The notes: generated by a model not told the origin, from the sequence alone. Numbered from the stretch's first letter, positions 25,784 to 37,148 are shown. The stretch is 64,000 nucleotides of DNA from Psychromonas sp. MB-3u-54 (GCF_002836415.1 NZ_PJBP01000119.1:24941-88940); one strand, 5' to 3'. A program made the numbers and translations.

Positions 25784-26545
25784 ATGTTAGTATTTATCGC
25801 TTTAATAGCGGTTATCATCATCGGCTATATCACAGTGGGATATAGCCGAACTCTGAAACGGGAACAAAGAAAGAAAGTCGGTGCGAAAGCCGGCGTGCTC
25901 GCGTTTATCACGACGCTGATCTTGCTAACGGTCACTGGAAAGCTTTATATTTTGGCAGCACTGGGAACAGGTTTAGTTGTATTTGCTAAGCGCTTGTTAC
26001 CCTTTCTACGTTACTTTCCGTTTTTTAAAGGTCTTTACCAGAAGGCTAAAGCTAAACAGAGTTCGGGTTCATCCAAGCATTCTACCGTTGAAACCAGCTT
26101 ACTCAAAATGACCCTCGATCACGAAAGTGGTGAAGTAGATGGTGAATTATTGGACACTGTTAGCAAGGGTAAATATCTGTCTGAATTTGATCTGCCAGAT
26201 TTAATCTCTCTTTATACCCTAGCTGGTAAGCAATATCCTGATTCTATTGAGATTTTGGCTTCCTATCTTGATCGCAAGTATGGTGCTGACTGGCGCGAAG
26301 CTGCCAATGCAGGAAATGGTTCTCAAGAGAGTGGGCAAAACTCTCGCGGAAGCGATAGCAGTGCGATGACTGTAATTGAAGCTTATGCAGTACTCGGCCT
26401 TGATAATAACGCCACGAAGGAAGAGATTATTGCCGCCCACCGCAAACTGATGCTGAAGCTCCACCCAGATAAGGGAGGAAGCAATTATCTGGCAGCAAAA
26501 ATAAACCAGGCGAAAGATTTACTAGTGAGCAGCAAGGACAAGTAA
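25784..26545 (+). CDS. Membrane-anchored J-domain protein
   Basis: A 253-residue protein. Two hydrophobic segments occupy residues ~1-20 and ~40-68. A middle soluble part contains a block of conserved appearance (LDHESGEVDGELLDTVSKG). A C-terminal J domain (residues ~198-253) has the HPD tripeptide in LKLHPDKGGS. This order, membrane anchor first and J domain last, is shared by DjlA-like and Tim14-like co-chaperones. It would recruit DnaK to the inner membrane. The client is unknown. Confidence 0.85.
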   Translation: MLVFIALIAVIIIGYITVGYSRTLKREQRKKVGAKAGVLAFITTLILLTVTGKLYILAALGTGLVVFAKRLLPFLRYFPFFKGLYQKAKAKQSSGSSKHSTVETSLLKMTLDHESGEVDGELLDTVSKGKYLSEFDLPDLISLYTLAGKQYPDSIEILASYLDRKYGADWREAANAGNGSQESGQNSRGSDSSAMTVIEAYAVLGLDNNATKEEIIAAHRKLMLKLHPDKGGSNYLAAKINQAKDLLVSSKDK

Positions 26546-26933
26546 GCGCGCGCCGCTCATACTTTTACATTTCTGCTGTCTAGCCCTTATTTGGACGCGG
26601 TGCTTCGGTAATCAAAGGGTCTTTAAGATAAACAACTACACCTGTCTAATTGACTAAGTATTAATCCGCTTCTACGAAAAAGTAACTGGACAGATGTGGA
26701 TCGTCCATATGTGTCCTTATTTTTTTCTTTCCATCCATGGGACTCACCCGATTCAGTTGCTTCTTGCTGGTGGAACATTGCTGGCGTAATACTCGGCTGG
26801 ATAGGCGGCTTGGATATAGATTTAGTCCGTATTTTTTGGTCTGTTGCTTATTGATAAGTATTTTAAATCTTGCTTTTCACGTATTATTTTAGGCAGTTAT
26901 CACTTTAATCTAAATGAATTACGAGGTTTGAAA
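26546..26933. other. Intergenic region with a probable gene fragment
   Basis: Bases 26702-26854 continue an open frame that reads like the end of a membrane protein (WWNIAGVILGWIGGLDIDLV, then IFWSVAY and stop). It has no start or ribosome site, so I take it as a remnant. Further right, an in-frame ATG at 26844 precedes the acetyltransferase gene but lacks a ribosome site. Confidence 0.4.
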
Positions 26934-27506
26934 ATGGCATTTAAAATTGCTGAGTTAAGTGATATCCCGGTTATATTGGCACTGCATGCGAAATATCAGC
27001 TTGATACTATTTGCGAACAGGACAAAAAAGACGGTTTTGTGACCACCGCGTTTACGCCGCAGCAGTTAACGGATCTGATTAATCAAGAGCAGGGTTTATT
27101 TATTGCCAAAGAGGGAGCGCAAGTTGTTGCCTACGTGATGGCCGCTTCCTGGCGATTTTGGTCAAGATGGCCAATGTTTGTGCATATGATCAAAGATTTA
27201 CCCAATTTAACCTATTTAGGGCAAACTTTAAGTGTTGATAATTCCTATCAATATGGTCCGGTTTGCATTGATAAAAGTTATCGCGGCTCCGGCATGCTGG
27301 AGGATATTTTTGATTTTTCCCGTGTCGAAATGGCCAAGCGTTATCCGATTTTAGTGACTTTTATTAATAAAATTAATCCGCGCTCTTTTGCGGCTCACAC
27401 TAAAAAATTAAAACTTTCTGTGATTCAGGAGTTTGAATTTAACAATAATCACTATTATGAACTTGTCTACGATACGGCAATACCGGTTAAAGCCGATATT
27501 TTGTAG
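26934..27506 (+). CDS. GNAT-family N-acetyltransferase
   Basis: The start at 26934 is chosen because GAGG lies just upstream and the protein then opens with the usual GNAT beta strand (AFKIAELSDIPVI). The product is 190 residues. The acetyl-CoA loop is diverged, with CIDKSYRGSGMLEDIFDF in place of the textbook Q/RxxGxG/A. The family moves an acetyl group from acetyl-CoA to an amine; the substrate is unknown. It is 119 bases upstream of a fumarylacetoacetase-fold gene in the same direction. Confidence 0.75.
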   Translation: MAFKIAELSDIPVILALHAKYQLDTICEQDKKDGFVTTAFTPQQLTDLINQEQGLFIAKEGAQVVAYVMAASWRFWSRWPMFVHMIKDLPNLTYLGQTLSVDNSYQYGPVCIDKSYRGSGMLEDIFDFSRVEMAKRYPILVTFINKINPRSFAAHTKKLKLSVIQEFEFNNNHYYELVYDTAIPVKADIL

Positions 27507-27625
27507 CCTATTGCCCGTTAGTTTGCCCCGCTGCACTGATCTCATCTTCTCAATATGCTGTTGCAGCAAGGCTTAAGCGGATGATTATTTATATTTATAT
27601 TTATTAATCTAAAACAGGTGGTTAT

Positions 27626-28243
27626 ATGAAACAAATAAAGATTGATGGAAAATTATTTTGCCCTTCTAAAGTGGTCTGTATTGGGCGTAATTATGTCGAT
27701 CATATTAAAGAATTAAATAATGAGATGCCAACCCAGGCGGTTATTTTTGTTAAACCTAATTCTGCTATTTCTGAGCGAATAGTCACTAATGACCTGGAGC
27801 CCATTCATTATGAAGCTGAAATTTCATTTGTTATCAATGCCGGGCAGATAAGCGCGGTGGGTTTTGGTTTAGATCTGACTAAACGTGCTTTACAATCGAC
27901 ATTAAAAGCACAGGGGCTACCCTGGGAACGTGCAAAAGCCTTTGATAAGTCGGCGGTATTCAGTGAATTTGTCAGTTTTAGTGGTGCCGTACAAAGCTTG
28001 TCGCTGCAGTTATTGATCAATGACAAATTAACCCAATACGCACATTATGATTTAATGATCCATAAACCCGCTGGAATAATCAATGAAGTCAGCGCGTTTA
28101 TGAGTTTTGAAACGGGTGATGTGCTGATGACGGGCACGCCTAAAGGCGTTGGCCAATTGTTTGAAAATGATCATTTTACCGGGCGACTTTTTCAGGGTGA
28201 GACGCTGTTGATTGAACAACATTGGACAGTCTGCGCTAAGTAA
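27626..28243 (+). CDS. Fumarylacetoacetate hydrolase family protein (YcgM type)
   Basis: A 205-residue protein with a good ribosome site (AGGTGG) before ATG. It opens with the FAH motif CIGRNYVDHIKELNN, has the metal-ligand block EAEISFVI, and ends with TGTPKGVGQL, all typical of the short FAH proteins. Family members hydrolyse or decarboxylate beta-diketo acids (acylpyruvases, oxaloacetate decarboxylases) with Mg2+. E. coli YcgM is 219 residues. Substrate undetermined. Confidence 0.88.
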   Translation: MKQIKIDGKLFCPSKVVCIGRNYVDHIKELNNEMPTQAVIFVKPNSAISERIVTNDLEPIHYEAEISFVINAGQISAVGFGLDLTKRALQSTLKAQGLPWERAKAFDKSAVFSEFVSFSGAVQSLSLQLLINDKLTQYAHYDLMIHKPAGIINEVSAFMSFETGDVLMTGTPKGVGQLFENDHFTGRLFQGETLLIEQHWTVCAK

Positions 28244-28264
28244 AAAATTTCAAAATAGGAGAGT

Positions 28265-28303
28265 CCGCTGTTAAGGTGCTTTGGCCATCAGCGGCTTGTT
28301 TTT
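28265..28303 (+). terminator. Rho-independent terminator after the FAH gene
   Basis: Arms CCGCTG (28265-28270) and CAGCGG (28289-28294) enclose an 18-nt loop that itself can pair (GGTGCTTTGGCC); CTTGTTTTT follows. Confidence 0.75.
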
Positions 28304-28438
28304 ACCCGTAATCAGTTTCTGCGCGAAGCATGGAGAGTTGATTTATTTAGGTTAATTCCCGTTTTACGGCCTTTCATTTGGTTTATGTACTAGCCAACTC
28401 CCTCTGATTTGCGTAAAATCGAGAGCTATTTTTCTTAA

Positions 28439-29470
<1,032 letters not shown>

Positions 29471-29481
29471 GGGTTAGAATA

Positions 29482-31869
29482 ATGAAATTTAGTGAAGCTT
29501 GGTTACGAGAATGGGTTAACCCAGAAATTACACGTGATGCGTTAATCCATCAGATTACCATGGCAGGGCTTGAAGTTGATGAAGTGCTGCCCGTTGCCGG
29601 TAAATTTACAAAAGTGCTGGTGGGTGAAGTGGTTGAATGTGGTCCGCACCCAAATGCCGATAAATTACAAGTTACCAAAATTAATGTCGGTTACGATCAA
29701 TTAATTGATATTGTTTGTGGTGCTAAAAATTGCCGTTTAGGTTTAAAAGTTGCGGTCGCCGTTGTTGGCGCTGTCTTACCGGGTGATTTTGAAATAAAAG
29801 AAGCAGAGCTGCGCGGCCAGCCATCATCGGGCATGTTATGCAGTGAATCTGAGCTTGGAATGTCAGAGAATTCAGACGGTATTTTAGAATTACCATCGGC
29901 TGCACCGGTAGGCGCTTGTGTTCATAAATTATTACATTTAGACGATATTATTATTGATGTTGATTTAACGGCTAACCGCGCAGATTGTTTAGGTATTGCA
30001 GGTCTTGCTCGAGAAGTCGGCGTCTTAAACAGCGTGTCCGTGAGTGAGCCGACTTGGGAGAATGCTGCCGTTACGCTTAACGATCAAGTGGGCATCAATT
30101 TACAAGCACCCGCTGCATGTCCGCGTTATTTAGGGCGGGTTATTCGCGGTATTAATCAACAGGCTAAAACTCCCTTATGGATGGTTGAAAAACTACGCCG
30201 TTGTGGTGTGCGCAGTGTTGATGCGGTGGTTGATATTACCCAGTATGTTTTACTTGAATTCGGTCATCCGATGCATGCCTTTGATTTAGATAAATTAGAG
30301 GGGGGCATTGAGGTGCGTCTTGCACAAGTTGATGAAAAACTGACCCTGTTAGACGGTAAAAAAGTTAAGCTGAACAGCGATACTTTAGTGATTGCCGACA
30401 GCCAAAAAGCACTGGCAATAGCGGGTATTTTTGGCGGGTTAGACTCAGGCGTTTCCGAAGGCACAACAAATATTTTCTTAGAAAGTGCTTTCTTTGCGCC
30501 GCTTGCGATTGCCGGACGAGCACGTTCTTATGGTCTGCATACCGATGCTTCTCACCGTTACGAGCGTGGTGTTGATCCTGTATTGCAAACTAAAGCGATG
30601 GAGCGGGCAACGCAATTGTTAGTGTCTATTTGTGGTGGTGAAGTTGGGCCGATTACAGAGGCATACAGTGATCAGCATATTCCTACTCAAGCGACGATTA
30701 CATTACGTCGTAGTAAACTGGATCGTTTGATCGGTATCTCTATTGATTCGGATCGTGTTACCACTATCTTGACACACTTAGGTTGTGACGTTAGCCTGAC
30801 CAGCGAAGGTTGGAAAATTATTGCACCAAGCTACCGTTTTGATATGGAAATTGAAGAAGATCTTATCGAAGAGGTTGCCCGTGTTTACGGTTACGACAAT
30901 ATCCCCAATGTTGCACCATTAGCGTCATTAATCATGGCCAGTCATAACGAAGCAAGATTAAAACTTTCTAAAGTCCGTGATGTATTAGTAGGTCGTGAAT
31001 ACCAGGAAGCAATCACTTATAGTTTTGTTGATCCGGATAAACAACTGAAATTGCATCCCGAAGCCGATGCGTTAATTTTACCTCATCCAATTTCTAAAGA
31101 TATGTCCGCGATGCGCGTGAGTCTGTGGACGGGGTTATTAGAGAGTGTTTCTAAAAACCAGAAACGCCAGCAAAGTCGTGTGCGTTTATTTGAGACCGGT
31201 CTGCGTTTTACAAAAGATGAAAATGCTGAAAATGGTATTCGTCAGGAAGAGATGCTGTCGGCTGTCATTGTTGGTGACTTAAATGATGAACATTGGGATA
31301 TTAAAACCCGTCCGGTTGACTTTTTTGACCTGAAAGCGGACCTGCAGGCGTTATTTGATTTATGTGCTGACGCGCACAGTTTTGAGTTTAAAGCAGAGCA
31401 ACATAGTGCGCTGCATCCCGGTCAGTCAGCCGGAATCTATCGTAATGGTAAAAATATTGGTTATATTGGTACTTTACATCCAAGCCTAACTAAACCCTTC
31501 GCACTCAACGGCACCCCGATTGTGTTTGAAATTGAACTGGCTCAGATCAGCAGCCGTAAATTGCCGTCTGCTGGCGATATTTCCAAGTACCCGGCTAATC
31601 ATCGTGACTTGGCATTTGTGGTAGACGAACAATTAAATGCAGGTAACATACTAAAATTTATAGAGGAAATTGGCGGAACCCAATTAGTTGGCATAAACTT
31701 ATTTGACGTATACCAAGGGCAAGGCGTTGAAAAGGGTAAGAAAAGTTTAGCAATAGGCTTGATCTTACAGGATACTACACGCACCTTGGAAGAACAGGAG
31801 ATTGCTGACAATGTTACTAAAATTGTTGAAGCGGTTTCTAACAAGTTTAATGCATCATTGAGAGATTAA
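29482..31869 (+). CDS. pheT: Phenylalanine-tRNA ligase beta subunit
   Basis: 795 residues, full length. Domains run in the normal order: N-terminal tRNA-binding OB fold (about 40-150, [20 protein letters not shown]), B3/B4 editing domain (about 210-370), B5 domain, a catalytic-like core and a C-terminal anticodon-binding FDX-ACB domain (about 700-795, [14 protein letters not shown]). It pairs with PheS and edits Tyr-tRNA-Phe. ihfA follows three bases after the stop, the standard pheST-ihfA operon end. Confidence 0.97.
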   Translation: MKFSEAWLREWVNPEITRDALIHQITMAGLEVDEVLPVAGKFTKVLVGEVVECGPHPNADKLQVTKINVGYDQLIDIVCGAKNCRLGLKVAVAVVGAVLPGDFEIKEAELRGQPSSGMLCSESELGMSENSDGILELPSAAPVGACVHKLLHLDDIIIDVDLTANRADCLGIAGLAREVGVLNSVSVSEPTWENAAVTLNDQVGINLQAPAACPRYLGRVIRGINQQAKTPLWMVEKLRRCGVRSVDAVVDITQYVLLEFGHPMHAFDLDKLEGGIEVRLAQVDEKLTLLDGKKVKLNSDTLVIADSQKALAIAGIFGGLDSGVSEGTTNIFLESAFFAPLAIAGRARSYGLHTDASHRYERGVDPVLQTKAMERATQLLVSICGGEVGPITEAYSDQHIPTQATITLRRSKLDRLIGISIDSDRVTTILTHLGCDVSLTSEGWKIIAPSYRFDMEIEEDLIEEVARVYGYDNIPNVAPLASLIMASHNEARLKLSKVRDVLVGREYQEAITYSFVDPDKQLKLHPEADALILPHPISKDMSAMRVSLWTGLLESVSKNQKRQQSRVRLFETGLRFTKDENAENGIRQEEMLSAVIVGDLNDEHWDIKTRPVDFFDLKADLQALFDLCADAHSFEFKAEQHSALHPGQSAGIYRNGKNIGYIGTLHPSLTKPFALNGTPIVFEIELAQISSRKLPSAGDISKYPANHRDLAFVVDEQLNAGNILKFIEEIGGTQLVGINLFDVYQGQGVEKGKKSLAIGLILQDTTRTLEEQEIADNVTKIVEAVSNKFNASLRD

Positions 31870-31872
31870 TTT

Positions 31873-32175
31873 ATGGCACTGACTAAAGCTGAAATAGCGG
31901 CAGATTTATCGGTAAAGATCGGTTTAAGCAAACGCGAAGCAAAAGAGTTTGTTGAATCTTTTTTTGAAGAAATTAAAGCAACACTGGAAAACGGAGAAGC
32001 GGTAAAAATCTCAGGTTTTGGTGGCTTTGAATTAAAAGATAAAAGTGAGCGTCCAGGTCGGAATCCTAAAACTGGCGAAGATATTCCTATTGCTGCTCGT
32101 CGAGTTGTGACTTTTCGAGCAGGGCAGAAACTAAAAGAATTAGTAGAAACAAATATGCCTCATACAGAGGAATAA
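31873..32175 (+). CDS. ihfA: Integration host factor alpha subunit
   Basis: 100 residues of the DNABII family, starting [20 protein letters not shown]. The beta-arm signature [20 protein letters not shown], with the intercalating Pro, is intact. With IhfB it makes sharp DNA bends for recombination, replication and transcription. It ends the pheS-pheT-ihfA operon; a strong terminator follows seven bases after the stop. Confidence 0.97.
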   Translation: MALTKAEIAADLSVKIGLSKREAKEFVESFFEEIKATLENGEAVKISGFGGFELKDKSERPGRNPKTGEDIPIAARRVVTFRAGQKLKELVETNMPHTEE

Positions 32176-32181
32176 TTTTTC

Positions 32182-32220
32182 TGAGGATAAAAAATCGCTT
32201 TTGTGACTTTTTTATCCTCA
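32182..32220. terminator. Terminator after ihfA
   Basis: Arms TGAGGATAAAAAA (32182-32194) and TTTTTTATCCTCA (32208-32220) are perfect 13-bp complements. The T-run lies inside the distal arm. Confidence 0.85.
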
Positions 32221-32701
32221 TTCTATTTTCATTTCTGCGGGTTACAACAGAGGCTAGCGAGAGAGTACACTCTCTTTTAGCCTCCGTTGATCGGATCCTG
32301 TTATTCCGCACATGGTAATCAGTTCCCTTCTATATTTTGTATCATGGCAGCCAATGCCCTTGCTTTGCCTTTTTTCCTGCCTCTAAATAGTTAACCTAAT
32401 GAATAGAATTGGTTCAAAGTTATGAACTATCCTACAATTTCATATTTTTAATTCAGGTATAATTGACACTCATTATTAAGTCCAATTGTGTTGTGAAATT
32501 GTTCAATTATACTCATTTACATAATATTGATATCTGTTTTTTTAAGTGCCGCTTCAGTCGCGCCGAGGTATAACGCTATTAGTTAGTAGCAAACTTCTAG
32601 TAGCAGCGAACTTCCACATATAAAAACAGATTCTCGGTTTAATAGGTTAAACGGAGGTTGAGTCATTCTAAATAAGCGGATAGCAGCGAGAGAGGTGTTT
32701 T
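32221..32701. other. Intergenic region with a long bulged hairpin
   Basis: About 480 bases. A hairpin at 32248-32283 (GAGGCTAGCGAGAGAGT against ACTCTCTTTTAGCCTC) could add termination or mark a repeat. The rest, AT-rich, must contain the cobB promoter. I see no gene. Confidence 0.55.
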
Positions 32702-33457
32702 TTGTCATTCCATCAATATAAAAAAATAGTCGTGTTAACCGGTGCCGGCGTATCCGCCGAATCCGGTATTCAAACCTTTCGAGATACGGATGGCCTATGG
32801 GAAAACCACAAATTAGAGGATGTCGCAACCGTCGAGGGTTATCAAAAAGATCCGGAATTGGTACTTGATTTTTATAATCAACGTCGTCGAGATTTCTGTT
32901 CAGGGCATAAAAAACCCAATGCTGCTCATTTTGCCTTAGCAGAATTAGAGGAAAAGTTTGATGGTGAATTTTTACTGGTAACACAAAATATTGATAATTT
33001 ACATGAGCAGGCGGGCTCTAAAAATATTATTCATATGCACGGAGAACTATTAAAGTCTCGTTGCCCTACAAGCAATCAACTTGTTGAATGTTATAATGAT
33101 ATTTCAACCAGTGATTTTTGCCACTGTTGTCAATATCCATCGACATTACGGCCGCATATTGTTTGGTTTGGTGAAATGCCACTTGGTTTAGATATTATTT
33201 ATCATCATTTATCACAAGCCGATCTGTTTATTGCTATCGGCACCTCCGGCACGGTTTATCCTGCCGCTGGATTTGTTGAAGAAGCTAAAAGTGTTGGTGC
33301 ATTTTCCATTGAGTTAAATTTAGAAGCGAGTGAAATTCATAGTCACTTTGACCAGGTTATTTGCGGTAAAGCCACAAGTGTCGTCCCTGATTTGGTTAAC
33401 GCTATATTAGAGAGCCAACCTACTGAAGATACCGAGGCGAGCGCGAGTAAAGCGTAA
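32702..33457 (+). CDS. cobB: Sirtuin NAD-dependent protein deacylase
   Basis: 251 residues from a TTG start with GAGAGGTG five bases upstream. The NAD site has [14 protein letters not shown], the core has [13 protein letters not shown], and the catalytic His lies in HMHGE. Zinc cysteines are C of SRCPTS and those in FCHCC. FYNQRRR matches the Tyr-x-x-Arg pair that lets E. coli CobB also remove succinyl groups. The C-terminal tail ([11 protein letters not shown]) is extra. It reverses lysine acylation on metabolic enzymes. Confidence 0.94.
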   Translation: MSFHQYKKIVVLTGAGVSAESGIQTFRDTDGLWENHKLEDVATVEGYQKDPELVLDFYNQRRRDFCSGHKKPNAAHFALAELEEKFDGEFLLVTQNIDNLHEQAGSKNIIHMHGELLKSRCPTSNQLVECYNDISTSDFCHCCQYPSTLRPHIVWFGEMPLGLDIIYHHLSQADLFIAIGTSGTVYPAAGFVEEAKSVGAFSIELNLEASEIHSHFDQVICGKATSVVPDLVNAILESQPTEDTEASASKA

Positions 33458-33465
33458 TACTACTA

Positions 33466-33850
33466 TGTCCTTTCGAGCGATTAACTGCGTTAATCACCCT
33501 TCTAGATGTTAAATGCAAGCATTTGACATCTAGAAGGGTGATTCCCTTTTTAAGTGTTCGCCTGCGGGTATCTCCTCAGGGTGAAATGATAAACGAGACG
33601 CTGCGTTGTGTGATAATGCGTCAATTTAGAATAACTTAATGGTCTATCTTCTGCGTGTATTTATTGTCTTGCTCATTCCCGCCGACTCCAGTCATTTCTT
33701 TATAGCCAATTGATTAATCAATTGGCTATACCGCGTCAATAAACTTGAAAAGCTAATGGAACTCCCTACAATAGGGCGGCATTTATAGTTTATACCACAA
33801 CAGTGACAGCTCCTTCCTCGCGCCGGGTATATACAATGAAAAACTTTATT
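33466..33850. repeat. Degenerate MITE-family copy with two strong palindromes
   Basis: Bases 33474-33650 match the interior of the element at 40528-40924 (CCTTTCGAGCGATTAACTGC, then GATAAACGA, then TTTAGAATAAC). An inverted repeat at 33493-33542 with ~23-bp nearly perfect arms and a perfect 30-bp palindrome at 33701-33730 lie inside or next to it. GCGCCGGGTATATAC at about 33820-33835 may be a worn terminal repeat. It fills the space between cobB and the next gene. Confidence 0.75.
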
Positions 33851-33872
33851 TTATTTAGGATAATTAGCTTGT

Positions 33873-34655
33873 ATGAGTGAAAAACATTTTATTTTAGGGG
33901 GTGATATTAAAAAGTCACTCAGCGAAGGTCATCGCTTCGATCTTAAATCTCTTTTTAAAGATGCTTTTGTTCTCACCAAAAAGAACTTCCTGCCTCTGGC
34001 TGTTGCAAGTTTTGTGACTATTAGCCTGTTGGGCCTTGCGTACATCTATATTTTTGATTCTTTTAGCGACGCTGATCAGAGCACGCCAATGGTGCTTAAT
34101 TATATTATTACTTTATTGATTGCACCGCCGCTATTAACAGCATTACAAATGATGGGCATTCATCACTCTGTCGGTTTGAAAACCAAAGCGAATGATCTTT
34201 TTAAATACTTTAATATTATCCTGAAACTATCAATGGCAGCCATGATGCTCAGTTTAATATCCAATCTTGTCTCGCTGGGACTAACCCAACTATTTGGCAG
34301 CATTGGCTTACAGCTGTCTGTTGTTGCTCTGTTATATTTCAATATGGTTTTTTGCCTGGTGAATCCCCTGATTGCAGAAAAAAAATTAACGCCGGTTTTA
34401 GCCTTAACATTATCTTTTAAGATAGTTAATAAGAACTTACTGCAATTCTCTTTTATTTATTTGTTATTAATAATCTTATTTTTTGTTGCCATTATTACTT
34501 CTGGCTTAGGTTTATTGTTCGTTGTTCCTTTTTATTTTAATATAATGGGTATTATTTACCGTCAAGTTTGTGGTGTGAGTGTGGTGGCAGTCGAAGGTCA
34601 ACCGCCAGCAGAGAACGACAATGATAATGATCGTAGTTCCGGTTTTGATGCTTAA
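33873..34655 (+). CDS. Integral membrane protein of unknown function (260 aa)
   Basis: An N-terminal soluble segment of ~40 residues is followed by about six hydrophobic helices and a short acidic tail (NDNDNDRSSGFDA). The pattern, with repeated long helices and a Gly-rich C-terminal pair (SGLGLLFVVPFYF), resembles the DUF975-type or glycerophosphodiester-phosphodiesterase membrane domain, but I cannot assign it firmly. It precedes the DUF2987-type secreted protein by 43 bases, probably in one operon. Confidence 0.7.
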   Translation: MSEKHFILGGDIKKSLSEGHRFDLKSLFKDAFVLTKKNFLPLAVASFVTISLLGLAYIYIFDSFSDADQSTPMVLNYIITLLIAPPLLTALQMMGIHHSVGLKTKANDLFKYFNIILKLSMAAMMLSLISNLVSLGLTQLFGSIGLQLSVVALLYFNMVFCLVNPLIAEKKLTPVLALTLSFKIVNKNLLQFSFIYLLLIILFFVAIITSGLGLLFVVPFYFNIMGIIYRQVCGVSVVAVEGQPPAENDNDNDRSSGFDA

Positions 34656-34698
34656 GTTTGCTCAACATAATAAATAAAAAATACAAAGGAAGATAATA

Positions 34699-35364
34699 AT
34701 GCGTTTGGGACTTTTTTTGGTTTTATTGCTAACAATGACGACAACAACCAGTAATGTTTTAGCCTCACCCTTAAAATTAAATTATTCGCTTTTTTTTGGT
34801 TATATAAAAACCATCTATAAGCTTGATTATGAATATGTAACAACGGCTTTTTATTTGCAGGATAAAGATTCCGGGCGGGCATGTTTAATCAAAAATGCAC
34901 AGATAGTCGTAGATCAAAAACGTGAACCGATAACATTTACAGAGCAAGGGCAGTTATTACCCTTTTATTCTGATCAGCATCGTAAAAATGGTGCTATGAT
35001 TGAGGTCGAATTGTTAGCTGGGCAGGAAAATTATCAATGTGATTTACAAGTTACCCTGATGGCCAAAGAGTTTGATTCCGCGCAATTATCAGATCCTAAA
35101 CTTGCACTGATAAGCACACAACTTGAAGGCATCTTAAGAAAAAATGCCGGTATGATCGGCAAACATTTTTTACCCGTGTTTTCAGGTATCCGTGTGCAAC
35201 TCAGTGAGCCTCTCAGTGAACAACATTTATCAGAGTTACCTCGGCAAGTGCTTTTTTCCGAAAATGGGGATCTATTAATATCAAATGCGTTATTGAATTC
35301 AGATTTGACAGACAGTAATGTCTTGATGAAAATTGACCGCATTACCCCTTGGATAACCCCATAA
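34699..35364 (+). CDS. Secreted DUF2987-type protein
   Basis: 221 residues with AAGGAAG before the ATG and a signal peptide (LGLFLVLLLTMTTTTSNVLA). The mature part starts with LNYSLFFGYIKT, then a YVTTAFYL strand and two cysteines (ACLIKNA and YQCDLQV), the pattern I associate with DUF2987, a periplasmic family of marine gammaproteobacteria with unknown role. The assignment is by resemblance. The next gene begins four bases after the stop. Confidence 0.7.
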   Translation: MRLGLFLVLLLTMTTTTSNVLASPLKLNYSLFFGYIKTIYKLDYEYVTTAFYLQDKDSGRACLIKNAQIVVDQKREPITFTEQGQLLPFYSDQHRKNGAMIEVELLAGQENYQCDLQVTLMAKEFDSAQLSDPKLALISTQLEGILRKNAGMIGKHFLPVFSGIRVQLSEPLSEQHLSELPRQVLFSENGDLLISNALLNSDLTDSNVLMKIDRITPWITP

Positions 35365-35368
35365 TATT

Positions 35369-36262
35369 TTGTCCTTGTTAGTCTGTAAAAAATTAAGCAG
35401 CAAAGAGTTAAGCTGCAAAGAATTAATCTGCAAAACATTAACCAGTAAAGAATTAACCTGGATTAGTGCGCAACAGAGTGAGCCGCTCGTCGCTATCGAG
35501 CCGCTTTTACAGGCGCTGACCAATGCGGTTTTTTTGTTAACCTTAGCCAATAATAAAAAACTTATTTTCAAACGCCTAAATCTGAGCGCCAGAGATATCG
35601 GTGACAGAAAGCGTGAGTTTAAGGTTGATAAGCTTGCCACTGTTGCAGGTTTGACACCTAAAGCGATTGCCTGCTGCAGGCGCTATAAATTACAGGAATA
35701 TTTTTCAGGAAAAGAGTTAAGCTGTTTACCCATCAATAAAGAGCTTATTAATCTGCTCGCTTTACAGTTGAAAAAAATTCATCAACTGCCTGCACTGCAT
35801 GCGCAACCACAAAGCTTGAGCCTTACCCTAAAGCAGCTTAAAAAAAGAATAAAGTCGGCTATTGATGAAGCGCATTTTTCTGTTATCTTAAAGCGTGCGA
35901 TCGTCTTAGATCAAGGCAGTGCTAAAAATGTGTTATGTCATGGTGATTTGTCTTTACATAATCTGTTAATCAATAATCGGCAACAGGTGATGATTTTAGA
36001 TTGGGAGTATGCCACGCTGGCGTGTCCCGCTTATGATTTAGCGTCCTGCATGTGCATCAATAGCTTGGATAGCCTGCAGCAGGAAAGTTTAATTGCGGAG
36101 TATCATCATTTACACCAGACTAATATTTCGATTTCCTTATCAGCACTGCGCAAAGAATGCAGCTTGTATTTGTCTGTCTTTAGCTATCTTAATGCCTTAT
36201 GGGAAAAGTGTTTTTTAGTCAATGAGATATCACAGGCAGAAGATAAAACCTCTGGTGCTTAA
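35369..36262 (+). CDS. Aminoglycoside-phosphotransferase-fold kinase (choline/thiamine kinase-like)
   Basis: 297 residues from a TTG four bases after the preceding stop, so translation is probably coupled. The kinase catalytic loop CHGDLSLHNLLI and metal motif ILDWEYA are clear, and the region fits the choline kinase/ThiK group. The N-terminal ~25 residues are odd: five five-residue repeats (KKLSS, KELSC, KELIC, KTLTS, KELTW) encoded by a 15-base DNA repeat at about 35385-35460. The true start is uncertain. Substrate could be thiamine, choline or another small alcohol. Confidence 0.75.
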   Translation: MSLLVCKKLSSKELSCKELICKTLTSKELTWISAQQSEPLVAIEPLLQALTNAVFLLTLANNKKLIFKRLNLSARDIGDRKREFKVDKLATVAGLTPKAIACCRRYKLQEYFSGKELSCLPINKELINLLALQLKKIHQLPALHAQPQSLSLTLKQLKKRIKSAIDEAHFSVILKRAIVLDQGSAKNVLCHGDLSLHNLLINNRQQVMILDWEYATLACPAYDLASCMCINSLDSLQQESLIAEYHHLHQTNISISLSALRKECSLYLSVFSYLNALWEKCFLVNEISQAEDKTSGA

Positions 36263-36470
36263 GTATGTCCCGTTTTTAAACCTCGTCATGAATCAATATG
36301 AATGGCCGCAAAGCAAATTACAAAAAATAACCACGCACACTTCATCAGACTGCGAAACGTTGTTTCGATTCTGCTAAATTGGTTTTTGTAACGATAATTA
36401 TTATCTTTTTGTGACTCAGATGGCATAATAAATACCTTCCCTCTCAATAAATTATCTAAAGGCCTTAAAA

Positions 36471-37148
36471 TTGAAATTTACTAACAAAGAAGTTATCTTG
36501 TTTGATTTAGACGGTACCCTTATTGACAGCGCACCAGATTTGTCGTTAGCCGTTAACCATATGTTAAGTACACTGCAGCGACCTACTTTTGATCAAGAGG
36601 TGATTCGCTCCTGGGTGGGTAATGGCACACCAGTCCTGGTTAAAAGAGGTTTGTCAGGCCAAGCTACCGTGGATGAAAGTATTGATCCGGACTTAATTGA
36701 AAAATCATTACAACTGTTCTTCAACTTTTATAAAAACAACTTATGTATTGATACCAAACTTTATCCCAGCGTGCGTGCCTGTTTAAAAATATTAAAAGCC
36801 AAAGGTTACCGCTTAGTGATTGTCACCAATAAACCCTTTGAATTTATCGAGCCAATTTTAGAAGGGTTACAACTGATGGGATTGTTTGAAATGTTATTAG
36901 GGGGTGATAGTTTGGAAAAATGTAAACCCGATCCATTACCTTTATTACATGTTTGTGAAAAACTTTCCGTCACCGTTGAGCAGTGTTTGATGGTCGGAGA
37001 TTCAAAAAATGATATTCTGGCTGCCAAGGCGGCGAAGATGGAATCTATCGGTTTAACCTATGGTTATAATTATGGCGAAGATATTGGTCTGTATAACCCT
37101 GAGGTCGTTTTTGATGATTTTTCTGATATTGTAGCAACACTCAGTTAA
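36471..37148 (+). CDS. gph: Phosphoglycolate phosphatase
   Basis: A HAD-superfamily hydrolase of 225 residues from a TTG start; AAAGG lies ten bases upstream. Motif I DLDGTLIDSAPD, the Gph block SWVGNGTPVLVKR, motif II VTNKP, and motif III/IV Lys-Pro-Asp and VGDSKNDI are all intact. It recycles 2-phosphoglycolate formed during repair of oxidatively damaged DNA. The 208-base upstream region contains GATAATTATTATC at about 36390, like half of a Fur box, but this is weak. Confidence 0.92.
   Translation: MKFTNKEVILFDLDGTLIDSAPDLSLAVNHMLSTLQRPTFDQEVIRSWVGNGTPVLVKRGLSGQATVDESIDPDLIEKSLQLFFNFYKNNLCIDTKLYPSVRACLKILKAKGYRLVIVTNKPFEFIEPILEGLQLMGLFEMLLGGDSLEKCKPDPLPLLHVCEKLSVTVEQCLMVGDSKNDILAAKAAKMESIGLTYGYNYGEDIGLYNPEVVFDDFSDIVATLS

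Noticed and set aside
32583..32984. A 133-residue minus-strand frame over cobB
   Set aside because: It overlaps the well-supported cobB sirtuin in antisense and has no recognisable domain.
36385..36405. A Fur box upstream of gph
   Set aside because: GATAATTATTATC is a short palindrome in AT-rich DNA and gph is not an iron gene; support is too weak.
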